Of a stretch of 64,000 bases of DNA, positions 43,801 to 52,669 are shown in pieces. How positions within the stretch are numbered: the stretch's first letter is position 1; every line of letters begins with the position of its first letter. Location of the stretch: the NCBI GenBank assembly GCA_964348085.1, contig CAYGBI010000002.1, forward strand, positions 1 through 64,000, written 5' to 3'. The DNA is from VXYL01 sp964348085. Lineage in GTDB: Bacteria > Pseudomonadota > Gammaproteobacteria > Pseudomonadales > Azotimanducaceae. The translations under genes and the position numbers were made by a program. The notes under the pieces are model-generated. The model saw nothing but the letters and a program-made list of their open reading frames with translations, was not told where the DNA came from and did no database searches.

Positions 43801-45265
43801 GAGTGACGACTGGTGTCGGGCGATCTTGGTGCATCCCCTCCCACTCCCTTCGGGGTATTCGCAACTCGCCGGAAACCAACTTCGGGAGCAGCGTATTCCG
43901 CAGATCTGTCAGCAGCCGAATTGTGGATGCATTGGCTTGGATCTGGCGGCGCAGCGAGTCCGCAATGCGTCCAAACCTTTCCATTAACCGACTTGGCGGC
44001 AGGGCGAACCGAAAGGACGCGACTGCATCTTTGGAGAGATGCAAGACAGTCGTTCCGGTAGTGTGTGCGAGGGCGTGCGCTACGAAACTCTCGGTACCGG
44101 TGACGTAGTAGACGAACTCACTTCCCAAGGCGGCGTTCTTCGGTCGCACTATTAATGTGTCCAAGGATGCCACCAGCGTCAGAAACGATGACTTTTCAAC
44201 GACGGCGGACCGCCCAACCACCTCCGCTGCCCGTGTCACGTCCGTGCATGCCACGACCACCTCACCAGGCTGGACTATTTGCTCGCTCTTATACATACCG
44301 CCGAAAGGCTTTAGTCCCTCAGCACGATATCCACCACCGCGAACGAAGGACTTCAGCGTCACGAGCGCGGTGTCCGAAGGAACTAGCTCCCGGCGCCTGT
44401 ACGACCGTCCCTTCGTAAGAGTGGTGACCCTGTCCAAATGCACTAATTTCCAGCCCTCTGGAACTTCTCCTAACTCCGAGTCCACTAGCTGGTCGGGGAA
44501 CAGATCGGCGAGTTCCTTAGGCATTCCGGTGTTGCGCCCGGCCACCTTCGCCTGCACAGGGTCGAAATCGACGAACCAAGATTCGAACAGTACGCGGGCC
44601 GTCGCTTCCAGAGTCTCGTTCGTGCGTCGATTCAGCTCGATCTTGTCGTCCAGCGTGCCGAGGATGTGCGCGATAGCGCGTTGTTCGGGGAGGGGTGGGA
44701 GAAGTAGCCGAATTTCTTTGAGTGAAGAACCAGATAGCTCATAGAACGTCGATCCAGAGGCGTGACGTTCCAGCTCTTTGGTGTTCTCCATCAACCAGTA
44801 GTACAAATACTCTGGATGTACTCCGTCTCGTACGATAAGGTTGCGGAATCCCTGATTGGTCGCAATGAGGTTCTTTGCAAGTGCCACATACCCAATTGGT
44901 GCACGGGTAGAAAGCAACACCGTTCCTGCAGGAAGCAAGCGAGCCGAAGAGTGGTCAAGACCTTGCTGCGATAAGTTCCGTTCCCCACGCCGAACGTATC
45001 GATCATGAATCCCCGAAAGATCTCTTGGTGTCAGCCAAGGGACGGTCCCGTCAAAGTTCTTTTGGTCCTTTGTCGAAGGTGTTCCGCCTCCGATGATGTC
45101 TGCAATCTCGCCTATTCGCACGTCGCGCCAATCGGCACCTCGTTGCCTAGTCCCACTCGCCAACGCTATGTACGCCTCGATCTGCCTCCGAAGCAACTCC
45201 GGCACATTATCCCACACGAACGAACAGATCAACTCGGAAGGGCAGATTGCTCTCTTCGAAGGCAC
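43790..45265 (-). CDS. hsdS: Type I restriction-modification specificity subunit S
   Basis: Up to 491 residues with two target recognition domains. The first includes IGGGTPSTKDQKNFDG and ends LLLPPLPEQRAIAHILGTLD; the second ends FALPPSRLMERFGRIADSLR, each followed by a coiled-coil conserved region. It chooses the bipartite DNA site for HsdM and HsdR. The start is uncertain: GTG at 45265 has AGGAG too close, and the first ~40 residues are unlike usual HsdS; GTG at 45217 is possible. The gene is less GC-rich than its surroundings, consistent with transfer. Confidence 0.93.
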   Translation of the reverse strand: MPSKRAICPSELICSFVWDNVPELLRRQIEAYIALASGTRQRGADWRDVRIGEIADIIGGGTPSTKDQKNFDGTVPWLTPRDLSGIHDRYVRRGERNLSQQGLDHSSARLLPAGTVLLSTRAPIGYVALAKNLIATNQGFRNLIVRDGVHPEYLYYWLMENTKELERHASGSTFYELSGSSLKEIRLLLPPLPEQRAIAHILGTLDDKIELNRRTNETLEATARVLFESWFVDFDPVQAKVAGRNTGMPKELADLFPDQLVDSELGEVPEGWKLVHLDRVTTLTKGRSYRRRELVPSDTALVTLKSFVRGGGYRAEGLKPFGGMYKSEQIVQPGEVVVACTDVTRAAEVVGRSAVVEKSSFLTLVASLDTLIVRPKNAALGSEFVYYVTGTESFVAHALAHTTGTTVLHLSKDAVASFRFALPPSRLMERFGRIADSLRRQIQANASTIRLLTDLRNTLLPKLVSGELRIPRREWEGMHQDRPTPVVTHDA

Positions 45266-45278
45266 TCCTAAGATTAGA

Positions 45279-45292
45279 CACCAATTGGTGTT
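45279..45292. promoter_or_regulatory. 14-bp perfect palindrome before hsdS
   Basis: ACACCAATTGGTGT is a perfect palindrome lying 13 bp upstream of the hsdS start and just beyond the decayed nucleotidyltransferase. It has the form of a dimeric-regulator operator. No regulator gene is identified nearby. Confidence 0.4.
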
Positions 45293-45313
45293 GATCTGGA
45301 GTGGTGACCATGT

Positions 45314-45453
45314 CTAATTTGGATTCAGATACGCAGTCCGATTCACATGGGAGCCAAACACCCAAGCTTCGGTGTTCAGCAGGTGGTATTGAGTAACGTC
45401 AGCAAGGTCTTGCGCTCCTCGCCCGGGAGATCGATGGCCTGTCTTATTCCCAC
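45314..45453 (-). pseudogene. Decayed MNT-type nucleotidyltransferase
   Basis: From a GTG at 45453 the frame reads an MNT-like N-terminus with ERKTLLTLLN and stops; in another frame of the same strand the sequence continues LLNTEAWVFGSHVNRTA and stops at 45314. Together they match the start of minimal nucleotidyltransferases, including the GS of the GS-x-D-x-D catalytic motif. A frameshift near 45385-45395 and loss of everything after the GS segment, including the catalytic aspartates, leave it non-functional. It overlaps the end of the HEPN gene by 10 bp, the normal HEPN-MNT layout. Confidence 0.75.
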
Positions 45454-45860
45454 GTCGTACCACTCATGGTTTGAAAGAGACCGATGGCGTCGTTGACGAA
45501 GTCGGGCACTAACACGAGGCAGGTCTTCGCCTTCTCGCCGTCGTAGTCGTGTGACGTGTCGATGCGGGCATCGGCGTATCGCAGCCAACGCGCCACTGGC
45601 GCGGCGAATAGGTCGTTCTCGCTGGCTTTCCGGAACGTGGGTTTGGGGCTGTTTGGAATGTCGGTGATGCCCAACACTTCGGTCAGATACCTCTTTAGCA
45701 CCTTCCACAGGCAGTCGTAGCAGGTCTTGAAACGCTGGATGACGGATTCCGCGATGCCTTCGTGGTCCAGCTCTGATAGAGCCGGGTTGCCGTGGCGATA
45801 GTTCTCGTGCTGTTCCTCCAAGCGTTTGAGCGCCAATCGGAACTTGCTGTAGTCGATCAT
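45444..45860 (-). CDS. HEPN / nucleotidyltransferase substrate-binding protein
   Basis: 138 residues starting MIDYSKFRLALKRLEEQHEN (start 45860; 28 upstream in-frame residues look spurious). It is helical, resembles the HI0074 family, and carries the HEPN motif RX4HXY as Arg99-IDTS-His104-Asp-Tyr106. In HEPN-MNT toxin-antitoxin pairs this motif is an RNase site whose tyrosine is adenylylated by the MNT partner. Here the MNT gene downstream is broken. It lies between hsdM and hsdS, where such proteins are often found. Toxicity is inference; some HI0074-like proteins may be non-toxic. Confidence 0.83.
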   Translation of the reverse strand: MIDYSKFRLALKRLEEQHENYRHGNPALSELDHEGIAESVIQRFKTCYDCLWKVLKRYLTEVLGITDIPNSPKPTFRKASENDLFAAPVARWLRYADARIDTSHDYDGEKAKTCLVLVPDFVNDAIGLFQTMSGTTWE

Positions 45861-45940
45861 GTCAGGCCCGAAGTGAGAGTGGTCACAACATGCGACGCTG
45901 CACGAGCGCGTCGAGGATCCTCGCAAGGTGCGCCAACATG

Positions 45941-47887
45941 TCATCGGCTCTCATCGGTATTCCCTGTTGGTTGGAATCCCAACGTTCTGAGATTCTTAGC
46001 GATGGTGGCGTCGAGCTGGGCGCCCTCGGCCTGTAGGGCGTGCAGCGCCTCGACCAGTCGCTTCATCTTCGTATCGAACGGCTCATCGTCGTCGGGCTTT
46101 GGTGCCGCTCCGACGTAGCGGCCAGGAGTCAGCATGTGGCCGTGCTGGCGCAATTCGCTGATCGGTGCGCTCTTGCAGAAGCCCGGTACGTCCGCGTAAG
46201 TCCGGGCACCGTCGCGCCAAGCGCGGCAGGTATCGGCGATGCGGGCGATGTCCTCGTCGGTCAGCTCGCGGTGGGTGCGATCTACCATCTGACCCATCTT
46301 GCTAGCGTCAATGAACAGTACCTCGCTTCGGCGTTGCCGCCGGCTGCCTCGGGCTAGGAACCAGAGACAGGCCGGAATCTGCGTCGAATAGAAGAGTTGA
46401 TCCGGTAGGGCGACGATGCAGTCCACCAAGTCTGCTTCGATCAGGCTCTTCCGGATAGTACTTTCGCCCGATTGGCTCGACGACATCGAGCCGTTGGCGA
46501 GCACGAAGCCGGCGATGCCGCTCGGCGCGAGGTGGTGGACCATATGTTGCACCCAAGCGAAGTTGGCGTTGCGTCGCGGCGGTACGCCGTAGCGCCAGCG
46601 CTTGTCCTCGGCGAGCCGCTCGCCGCCCCAGTCCGAGACGTTGAATGGGGGATTGGCGAGGATGAAGTCGGCCTTGAGGTCCGGGTGGTGGTCGTTGCGG
46701 AAGCTATCGCCATGTGCGATCTGCTTGCCTTCGATACCCCGTATGGCGAGGTTCATCTTCGCCAGCCGCCAAGTCGTGTAGTTCGACTCCTGCCCGTAAA
46801 TGCTGATGTCGCCGCGCGCCTTGCCGCCGTTCCCGTTGCCGCTGGCGTGGGCACGGATGAACGCCATCGACTGTATGAACATGCCGGATGAACCGCAGCA
46901 GGGGTCGTAGACGCGGCCGCGGTAGGGCTCCAACACTTCGACCAGTAGTTTGACGATACAGCGTGGCGTGTAGAACTCGCCGCCCTTCTTGCCCTCCGCG
47001 CTGGCGAACTGCGCTAGGAAGTACTCGTAGACGCGCCCAAGGACATCCCTAGATTTCGCGTCGGCATCACCGACCTGGATATTGCTGACCAAGTCGATCA
47101 ACCTGCCAAGACGTGTTTTGTCCAGTCCTTGGCGCGCGAAGACCTTGGGGAGGACGCCTTTGATCGCGGGGTTGTCACGCTCGACGGCTGTCATTGCATC
47201 GTCGACCAAGCGCCCGATGTCGGGCTGCCGCGCCTGCTCCTTGAGCCGCTCCCAGCGGGCCGCTTGAGGAACCCAGAAGATGTTGTCGGCAGTGTACACG
47301 TCGCGGTCTTCCGCCTCTTCCTCTCCGTATTCGGCAAGCACCGCCGCGTGATGCTCCTCGAACGCATCCGATATGTACTTCAGGAATATGAGTCCGAGCA
47401 CGACGTGCTTGTATTCCGCGGCATCCACTGAGCCGCGCAGGGCATTAGCGGCTGCCCACAACTCGGCCTCGTAGCCCGTGGTGGCGGCGGATGCAGGCTT
47501 CGGTTTGCTGACGGCGGGTTTCGGCTTGCTGGCTGCGGGCTTAGGCTTACCGGCAGCGGGCTTCGGCTTGTTGGCGGCGAGCTTAGGCTTGCTAGCGACG
47601 GGCTTGTCCGTGTTGGCCCGCTCTCTCGTTTCTGCCGTCCGACTCAGAAGTCGGGCGGCAATGTCCACCTTCCGCCTTCCCGCGTCACTGAGGTTGAATT
47701 TCCGGCACAGTTCCTTTAGGCGATCCCGACTCAAGAACTCGTCGATGCGGGTCTTTCGAGACCGCGCTAACGCATCTATCAGTTCGGCCTTGATTCGTCG
47801 GTCGAACCCATCGAGATCGAAGAGGTCGGCACCCTTACGGAGCTCTTTCGCGGTCAGTTTCGAGAGAATCGCTCTCTTGTTGGGCAT
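45941..47887 (-). CDS. hsdM: Type I restriction-modification methyltransferase subunit M
   Basis: A 648-residue N6-adenine methyltransferase. AdoMet motif I is DPCCGSSGMF at 328-337 and catalytic motif IV NPPF at 412-415. The N-terminal ~90 residues (LTAKELRKGADLFDLDGF, then DRLKELCRKFNLSDAGRRK) look like a SAP-type DNA-binding extension, joined to the enzyme by five Lys-Pro heptads (98-132). It is about 130 residues longer than typical HsdM. First gene of the hsd operon. Confidence 0.95.
   Translation of the reverse strand: MPNKRAILSKLTAKELRKGADLFDLDGFDRRIKAELIDALARSRKTRIDEFLSRDRLKELCRKFNLSDAGRRKVDIAARLLSRTAETRERANTDKPVASKPKLAANKPKPAAGKPKPAASKPKPAVSKPKPASAATTGYEAELWAAANALRGSVDAAEYKHVVLGLIFLKYISDAFEEHHAAVLAEYGEEEAEDRDVYTADNIFWVPQAARWERLKEQARQPDIGRLVDDAMTAVERDNPAIKGVLPKVFARQGLDKTRLGRLIDLVSNIQVGDADAKSRDVLGRVYEYFLAQFASAEGKKGGEFYTPRCIVKLLVEVLEPYRGRVYDPCCGSSGMFIQSMAFIRAHASGNGNGGKARGDISIYGQESNYTTWRLAKMNLAIRGIEGKQIAHGDSFRNDHHPDLKADFILANPPFNVSDWGGERLAEDKRWRYGVPPRRNANFAWVQHMVHHLAPSGIAGFVLANGSMSSSQSGESTIRKSLIEADLVDCIVALPDQLFYSTQIPACLWFLARGSRRQRRSEVLFIDASKMGQMVDRTHRELTDEDIARIADTCRAWRDGARTYADVPGFCKSAPISELRQHGHMLTPGRYVGAAPKPDDDEPFDTKMKRLVEALHALQAEGAQLDATIAKNLRTLGFQPTGNTDESR
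47492..47596 (-). repeat. Five 21-bp tandem repeats within hsdM
   Basis: Encodes five degenerate heptads (pattern A-S/N/G-K-P-K-P-A) in HsdM residues 98-132, forming a flexible basic linker. Unit length is a multiple of 3, so copy-number change would alter linker length without breaking the frame. Confidence 0.75.
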
Positions 47888-48020
47888 AGGAGAAGCCTAG
47901 TTTGAATAGGCGAGAGTGTAGCGAGTTAAGTGTCATCCGAGGCACACGGTGACGATCACTACTCTACGAGGCCAAGCCGCGCGGGAATTAGCCCTGCCCA
48001 CTAAGCTTCGTCAGCTCGGT

Positions 48021-48049
48021 GGGCGTCCCGTTCGACGCCCGCACGTCCT
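48021..48049 (-). terminator. Hairpin between glyoxalase and hsdM genes
   Basis: Stem GGGCGTC/GACGCCC with flanking partial pairing and loop CCGTTC, in the 214 bp between the gloA stop and the hsdM start. A second hairpin CGCCCG/CGGGCG follows near 48070-48090. They could end the leftward gloA transcript. Nothing else is recognised in this gap. Confidence 0.35.
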
Positions 48050-48101
48050 AAACGGCGACAACAGGCCTCGCCCGCCAATCCGGGCGACGACAAGCGTCAG
48101 C

Positions 48102-48506
48102 CTATAAATACCGGCCGTGGCGTTCCAAGACCTCGATCTTGTAGCCGTCCGGGTCTTGAACGAAGAAGAAGCGGGCCATCAGGCCGCCGTCCCGGTGAAA
48201 CTCCACGACATCGCCGGGGTCGAAGCCCTCGGCCTCGAACCGCGCCCGTTCGGCGGCGCAGTCGTCGACGCACATTGCGACGTGGCCGTAGCCACTGCCG
48301 TGCGTGTAGTTTTCCTCTTGGCCGTGGTTCCAAGTCAGCTCCACCTCGAAGTCGTTCTCCTCGTTGCGTAGGTACGCCAGCGTGAAGTCGTCGAAGTCGA
48401 ACCGGTCCGCGACCTCTAGTCCGAAAGCGCGCTTGTAGAAATCTACCGACCGGTCCAAGTCTAGGACGCGGATCATGGTGTGGATAGCTTTGGCCACGAT
48501 GTTCAT
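48102..48506 (-). CDS. gloA: Lactoylglutathione lyase (glyoxalase I)
   Basis: A 134-residue VOC-fold enzyme that isomerises the methylglyoxal-glutathione hemithioacetal. Metal-ligand residues are in place: His (AIHTMIRV), Glu (FEVELTWNHG), His (GYGHVAMCV) and Glu (YKIEVLE). DLDRSVDFYKRAFGLEV is typical. The start MNIVAKAIHTMIRV at 48506 fits GloA; 60 more residues are open upstream but overlap the divergent TonB receptor promoter. The GGGGG before the ATG is tightly spaced. Confidence 0.9.
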   Translation of the reverse strand: MNIVAKAIHTMIRVLDLDRSVDFYKRAFGLEVADRFDFDDFTLAYLRNEENDFEVELTWNHGQEENYTHGSGYGHVAMCVDDCAAERARFEAEGFDPGDVVEFHRDGGLMARFFFVQDPDGYKIEVLERHGRYL

Positions 48507-48612
48507 CCCCCTTAGAGATCGCCCACGAACGTGGGCCGGACGCCAATTCCGGGGAGTATACTCGGTGCATTCGCCATTGGGGCGAATCGAGTCAATACGA
48601 GGGGGATCAGCA

Positions 48613-50844
48613 ATGAGAAAGCACATTCTGTCGTTGTCAGGTACGCTCGTTTCTTGGATAGGGCTCACAATACTCTCCGTTCCCACGCAATATGTGGTGG
48701 CCCAGCAAGCGGAGGCTGACGATCAGGTCGAAGAGGTGCTGGTCACAGCACGCAAGCGGGAGGAAAGCCTGCTTGAGATTCCGGAATCGGTGGTGGCGAT
48801 CTCGGGTGACGACATCGACCGCCAAGGACTGAAGGGTCTCGAAGACATCGGATTCCAAGTTCCCAACCTAAACCTCTCGGTTCGATTGGACGGTTTCCCG
48901 AACGTGTCCATCCGGGGCTTGGGGGCATTCGGTAACACGCAGGGGGCAGGGTTCTACCTCGACGACGTACAGATATTCTCCGACGCGTCGTCGCGGTTCG
49001 GCGATCTTGATCGGATCGAGATACTGAAAGGCCCGCAGGGCACGCTCTACGGTGGCAGCAACATCGGCGGTGCGGTCAAGTTCGTCAGTGCGCGACCGGA
49101 CTCGGAGGATAGGTTCGGGCGCGTCAAGGCGATCTTGGGCGAACAGGGGGTAGTCGATTACGAGGGCAGCCTCAACCAGCCCCTCGATAATGACTGGGCG
49201 TTGCGCGCATTCGGGTTCACCGCGTACAACGATGGCTACCTCACTAATCCGAACAGCCCGCGCGTCAATGGCATGCGCAACGACAACGATTCGGATATTG
49301 GGGCATCGGAAGAGTCGGGATTCCGAGTCTCGCTGAGCGGCCCGGTCGGGGAGATGCTGTCGGTCTACACGTCGGTTCGCTGGAACCAGTTCGAGGGACC
49401 CAACAACACTTGGATCCGGGAGTTGGACACGTCTCTGGCGCATCCCAACGTGGTCGACACGAGCACCAATGCGCAGCACGAGCGCAAGACCCAGTCGGCC
49501 ATGCTCGAACTGACGTGGCAACTCGACAAGGTGGATGTCGTATCCGTGAGTTCCTACACGAGAACGGACAGCGACCGGTACAGCGACCTAGACATCAGCC
49601 AAGAGTGGCTGCTTGACCTCTTCCGACCGGAGGAAATGGAGGTGGTCACTCAGGAGATCCGCCTCGCCTCGACCGGTGAAGGTGCGGTGCAGTGGCTCGG
49701 CGGCGTGTACTACTCGCGCTACGACGAGAATATGGACGCCGACCTGATCTGGTGGGGAACCGAGGCGACGCCGGATGGCAACTTCACGGGCCCGCTAGGT
49801 TGTGCGCTGGGAATGCCGACCTGTTCCGGCGTGTGGGATGGCGAGATCATCGGCCGCGATGTCGAGAGACGCAGCGTCCGAACGCCGTTCGAGAAACGCA
49901 ACCGCGAGAAGCGCCACTTCGGGGCTTTCGCCAATGCAACCTACAGTGTCGACCAGTGGGAGATCAGCGGCGGCTTACGCTTGGACCAGTGGTCGAACGA
50001 AACCGAGAACTTCGACACCGGGTTCAGCGGCGACGAGTCCGGCACGCAAGTCCTGCCGCGGGTGTCGGTGAGCTACTACTTGGATGACGACGTCATGGTG
50101 TATGCGACCGTGGCACAAGGCTACGAGCCGGGCGGGTTCAACCTCGCCAACTTCGAGGGGGAGAACGAACTGTTCGGCTTCGGTCCCGAGGAAGCCACCA
50201 GTCTCGAGGGTGGCTGGAAGGGCCGCCTCGCTGAAGGGACGGTCACCGCGTCCGTGGCCGCATTCTTCATCGACTACAACAGTCGCCAAGTCGAGTATCA
50301 AGCTGCTGGTGCCGATGGAGGTGTCGTTGAGGGCATCATCAACCTCGGCGACTCCACGCAGTCCGGCATCGAGGGTGCCGTCGACGTGCGCGTCAACGAA
50401 TCGCTAACGGTGTACGCGGCGGTCGGGCTCATCAATGCCGAGTGGGATTCGGGCGTGCAGGCCGCAGGCGTCGACTTGGGCGGGGAACCGCCGCCAGTCG
50501 TTCCCGACTTCAGTTGGAACGTAGGTTTCGACTATCGGGCAACAACCGGCGCGGACATGGACTTTGTGGCGGGCGTCCAAGTGAGCCACAACGGCGAGTA
50601 CGAGGGACTGCAGGCGTGGAATCCCGTCACCAATCCCGACTTCACGGTCGTCAACGCGCAGGTTGGCTTGGCACGGGAAAGCTGGGAACTCATGTTGAAC
50701 GTGGAGAACATTGCCGACGAGGTGTACTACACCGATGTGCAGCACTTCCCCAACTTCTACCTGCTTGACGGCGGCGACAGCGTCGTCATCGGTACGCTGG
50801 GGCAGCCTCGGCTGTTCACCGCCAGCCTGAGCTACTTCTTCTAG
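48613..50844 (+). CDS. TonB-dependent outer-membrane receptor
   Basis: About 743 residues. MRKHILSLSGTLVSWIGL begins a signal peptide; the TonB box region is VEEVLVTARKREESL, then the plug (LDRIEILKGPQGTLYGGSNI) and a 22-strand-type barrel ending LSYFF. GGGGGATC upstream of the ATG at 48613 provides the ribosome site; the longer frame overlaps gloA. No riboswitch is seen. The substrate is unknown; proximity to sulfatase and transporter genes allows a sulfated or glycan ligand, but they are 4-10 kb away. Confidence 0.92.
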   Translation: MRKHILSLSGTLVSWIGLTILSVPTQYVVAQQAEADDQVEEVLVTARKREESLLEIPESVVAISGDDIDRQGLKGLEDIGFQVPNLNLSVRLDGFPNVSIRGLGAFGNTQGAGFYLDDVQIFSDASSRFGDLDRIEILKGPQGTLYGGSNIGGAVKFVSARPDSEDRFGRVKAILGEQGVVDYEGSLNQPLDNDWALRAFGFTAYNDGYLTNPNSPRVNGMRNDNDSDIGASEESGFRVSLSGPVGEMLSVYTSVRWNQFEGPNNTWIRELDTSLAHPNVVDTSTNAQHERKTQSAMLELTWQLDKVDVVSVSSYTRTDSDRYSDLDISQEWLLDLFRPEEMEVVTQEIRLASTGEGAVQWLGGVYYSRYDENMDADLIWWGTEATPDGNFTGPLGCALGMPTCSGVWDGEIIGRDVERRSVRTPFEKRNREKRHFGAFANATYSVDQWEISGGLRLDQWSNETENFDTGFSGDESGTQVLPRVSVSYYLDDDVMVYATVAQGYEPGGFNLANFEGENELFGFGPEEATSLEGGWKGRLAEGTVTASVAAFFIDYNSRQVEYQAAGADGGVVEGIINLGDSTQSGIEGAVDVRVNESLTVYAAVGLINAEWDSGVQAAGVDLGGEPPPVVPDFSWNVGFDYRATTGADMDFVAGVQVSHNGEYEGLQAWNPVTNPDFTVVNAQVGLARESWELMLNVENIADEVYYTDVQHFPNFYLLDGGDSVVIGTLGQPRLFTASLSYFF

Positions 50845-50902
50845 GAGTTGCCCTGCGGCGCACGTTGCCCGGCCGTTCTCGGCGGTCAGGAAGCAACCGC
50901 GA

Positions 50903-50933
50903 CGGTTCGCGTTGATACCGCCAACACGAACCG
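50903..50933. terminator. Convergent-gene hairpin
   Basis: CGGTTCGCGTT pairs with AACACGAACCG (one mismatch) around a 9-nt loop, between the convergent TonB receptor and cupin genes. A second inverted repeat, CCGCCCTAT (50934-50942) with ATAGGGCGG (50986-50994), follows. Placement suggests two-way termination, without T tracts. Confidence 0.5.
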
Positions 50934-51011
50934 CCGCCCTATGCCGGATAGCCGAGGCGTCGTCGAACTCTTGGGCGGCCGCCGTATAGGGCGGCCCGGG
51001 CCGGGAAGCTG

Positions 51012-51455
51012 TTAAGCGTCCTGTGTCGCCTGCCAGGCGTCGTAGACCTGTCGCCAGCCGACGAGGGCGATCGTGTTGCCATCGTCGTCGATGAAGTTGA
51101 GCGGCCCTAGGAAGGTCATGTAGAACTCGCTGTCCACCGGGAACTCCGTATGGTCATGCTGGGCATTGCAGGCTTCGTACCCATAGCCGGGCGCCAGCGC
51201 CGTGGCGCCGCCCTCTTCGCTGCCACCTCGTACGTGCATCTTGCCCTTGGTCAGGAAGTACTCGCCGGGGCCCATGTGAATGTGCTTGGCGAATGAGGAT
51301 CCTGCCTTGCAATCGAAGATCGCCGTCCAAGCTCCCGACTCGGGAGAGACGTGCAACAGTTTCCACTTGACGTCGCCTTGGCACAGCCCTTGGGGGAAGT
51401 CCACCCAGTCCACTTGGTCCATTTGGACATAGTCGCCTGTCACGCTATCTGCCAT
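51012..51455 (-). CDS. Cupin domain protein
   Basis: A 147-residue single cupin. The metal-binding motif is KHIHMGPGEYFLTKGK, with the two His and the Glu of cupin motif 1, and a later His in AQHDHTEFP. It resembles small cupin dioxygenases of the ChrR/acetylacetone-cleaving type, but the reaction is not certain. GAGGGAGA lies about 8 nt before the ATG. It is convergent with the TonB receptor and 118 bp from the next leftward gene. Confidence 0.78.
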   Translation of the reverse strand: MADSVTGDYVQMDQVDWVDFPQGLCQGDVKWKLLHVSPESGAWTAIFDCKAGSSFAKHIHMGPGEYFLTKGKMHVRGGSEEGGATALAPGYGYEACNAQHDHTEFPVDSEFYMTFLGPLNFIDDDGNTIALVGWRQVYDAWQATQDA

Positions 51456-51573
51456 TTCGCTATCTCCCTCTACGGTGACGGATTCACCCGTCCACCGGAC
51501 TTGACATTTCCAGAACCGCCTAGCGACGGCTACTGGTTCTTAGGCCAGTGTCTACGCCGGTTTTCGTTCAAAG

Positions 51574-52374
51574 TCAATGTCCCCGCTGGCCCATGAAAGA
51601 TGAGCCTGAACGATACGGGTTCGCTTCCTCACGGATGTAGAGCCGGCGCAGAAAACTGTGCCTGCCCCCGCGCTCTGGCGTAGCTCCGGTGTCCCGATAG
51701 CCGGCCCAAGGTGCGTACTCTCCGTGTTCCCCCACGAGGAGATACTTCGGGTAGACACTAGTTCTACGAGCAATTTTCTCCATGAGCCCACCCGCGGCGA
51801 ACTTGCCATAGTCTCCCCCCAACAACCCGTGATCCTGAACCACGACGAGGAACGGTGTGGGTGTCCCGTCGTTTTGGCAGTAGAGCGCGTCGTACGTTGC
51901 GTGACCGTCGCCGCCAATGAACAGCGTCGCGAAGCGCTTGGGGCCGTGGGCATCGTCGTGGTCCTCGTCGCGCCTGAAGACCACATACAAGCCGAACGGC
52001 GTGACGTGGGCGAATCTGTAAGCATCTTGCCTCAGCTCTGACGACTGTACATGCGGTGTCCACCCGCCGGGACGCAGGACGGACTCCTCGACCTCTTCCT
52101 CGTGCTCGACGTCGTAACCTCGAAACCCCGGGTCTTCGATTCCGCGTACCCGGTCGCGTATTCTCGTCATCGAGACGCCGTAGTCGACATAGATGAATGC
52201 GTGCGCGGCGTGCGCTCGGGCGCAGAGCTTCACCGGTTGGCCATCAGCTCCCGCTCCCGGGTAGTAAACGGTTCGCGAGCCGAAGAAGCTGGTGCGGTCG
52301 AATGCCGGCGCCGGCTCCCGCAGCCACTCGGGAAGCGGCTCAGGATCGCGTTGCAGCATTGTGATGAGGTCCAT
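51574..52374 (-). CDS. Uncharacterised protein
   Basis: A 266-residue soluble protein that I do not recognise. It begins MDLITMLQRDPEPLPEWLRE (AAGGAG 6 nt upstream; 24 more residues are open but unsupported) and contains FFGSRTVYYPGAGADGQP, an acidic EHEEEVEESV stretch, FIGGDGHATYDALYCQ and VVVQDHGLLGGDYGKF. No signal peptide, membrane segment or known catalytic motif is visible. It is divergent from the Fic gene across a 295 bp AT-richer region and could share regulation with it. Confidence 0.7.
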   Translation of the reverse strand: MDLITMLQRDPEPLPEWLREPAPAFDRTSFFGSRTVYYPGAGADGQPVKLCARAHAAHAFIYVDYGVSMTRIRDRVRGIEDPGFRGYDVEHEEEVEESVLRPGGWTPHVQSSELRQDAYRFAHVTPFGLYVVFRRDEDHDDAHGPKRFATLFIGGDGHATYDALYCQNDGTPTPFLVVVQDHGLLGGDYGKFAAGGLMEKIARRTSVYPKYLLVGEHGEYAPWAGYRDTGATPERGGRHSFLRRLYIREEANPYRSGSSFMGQRGH

Positions 52375-52669
52375 GGATGTCTCCTTGAGGATTCCAGCTT
52401 CGGAGTCAGCCGCGGAACCCCGTGATGGCATGCGAGAGACTCGCACATCTCAGCAAGCCGCTGACGAAGACAAGCGGCCTATCGACCGTGACACTCTCGC
52501 GCTAGGTGACTAAGTGTCAGCATATCCTCGATGCCGCCACGGGAGATCGAACTCCGCGGATTACGCCAGAGGTTCGCATACCGGGATGGCTGCTTGTGCG
52601 CCTTGCCCTATTGTCCTTACCTTACAAAAATAGCCGTTTTCATCCTCTTATTTCTGATTTTCTCTCTAC
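52375..52669. other. AT-richer divergent intergenic region
   Basis: 295 bp between the uncharacterised gene and the Fic gene. The half nearest fic is T-rich (around 52620-52665), unlike the rest of the window. No gene or RNA is recognised; promoters for both genes should lie here. Confidence 0.4.

Noticed and set aside
45883..45939. 18-residue open frame (MLAHLARILDALVQRRML) between hsdM and the HEPN gene
   Set aside because: Too short to judge and without its own ribosome site; left unannotated, though it might be a coupling leader.
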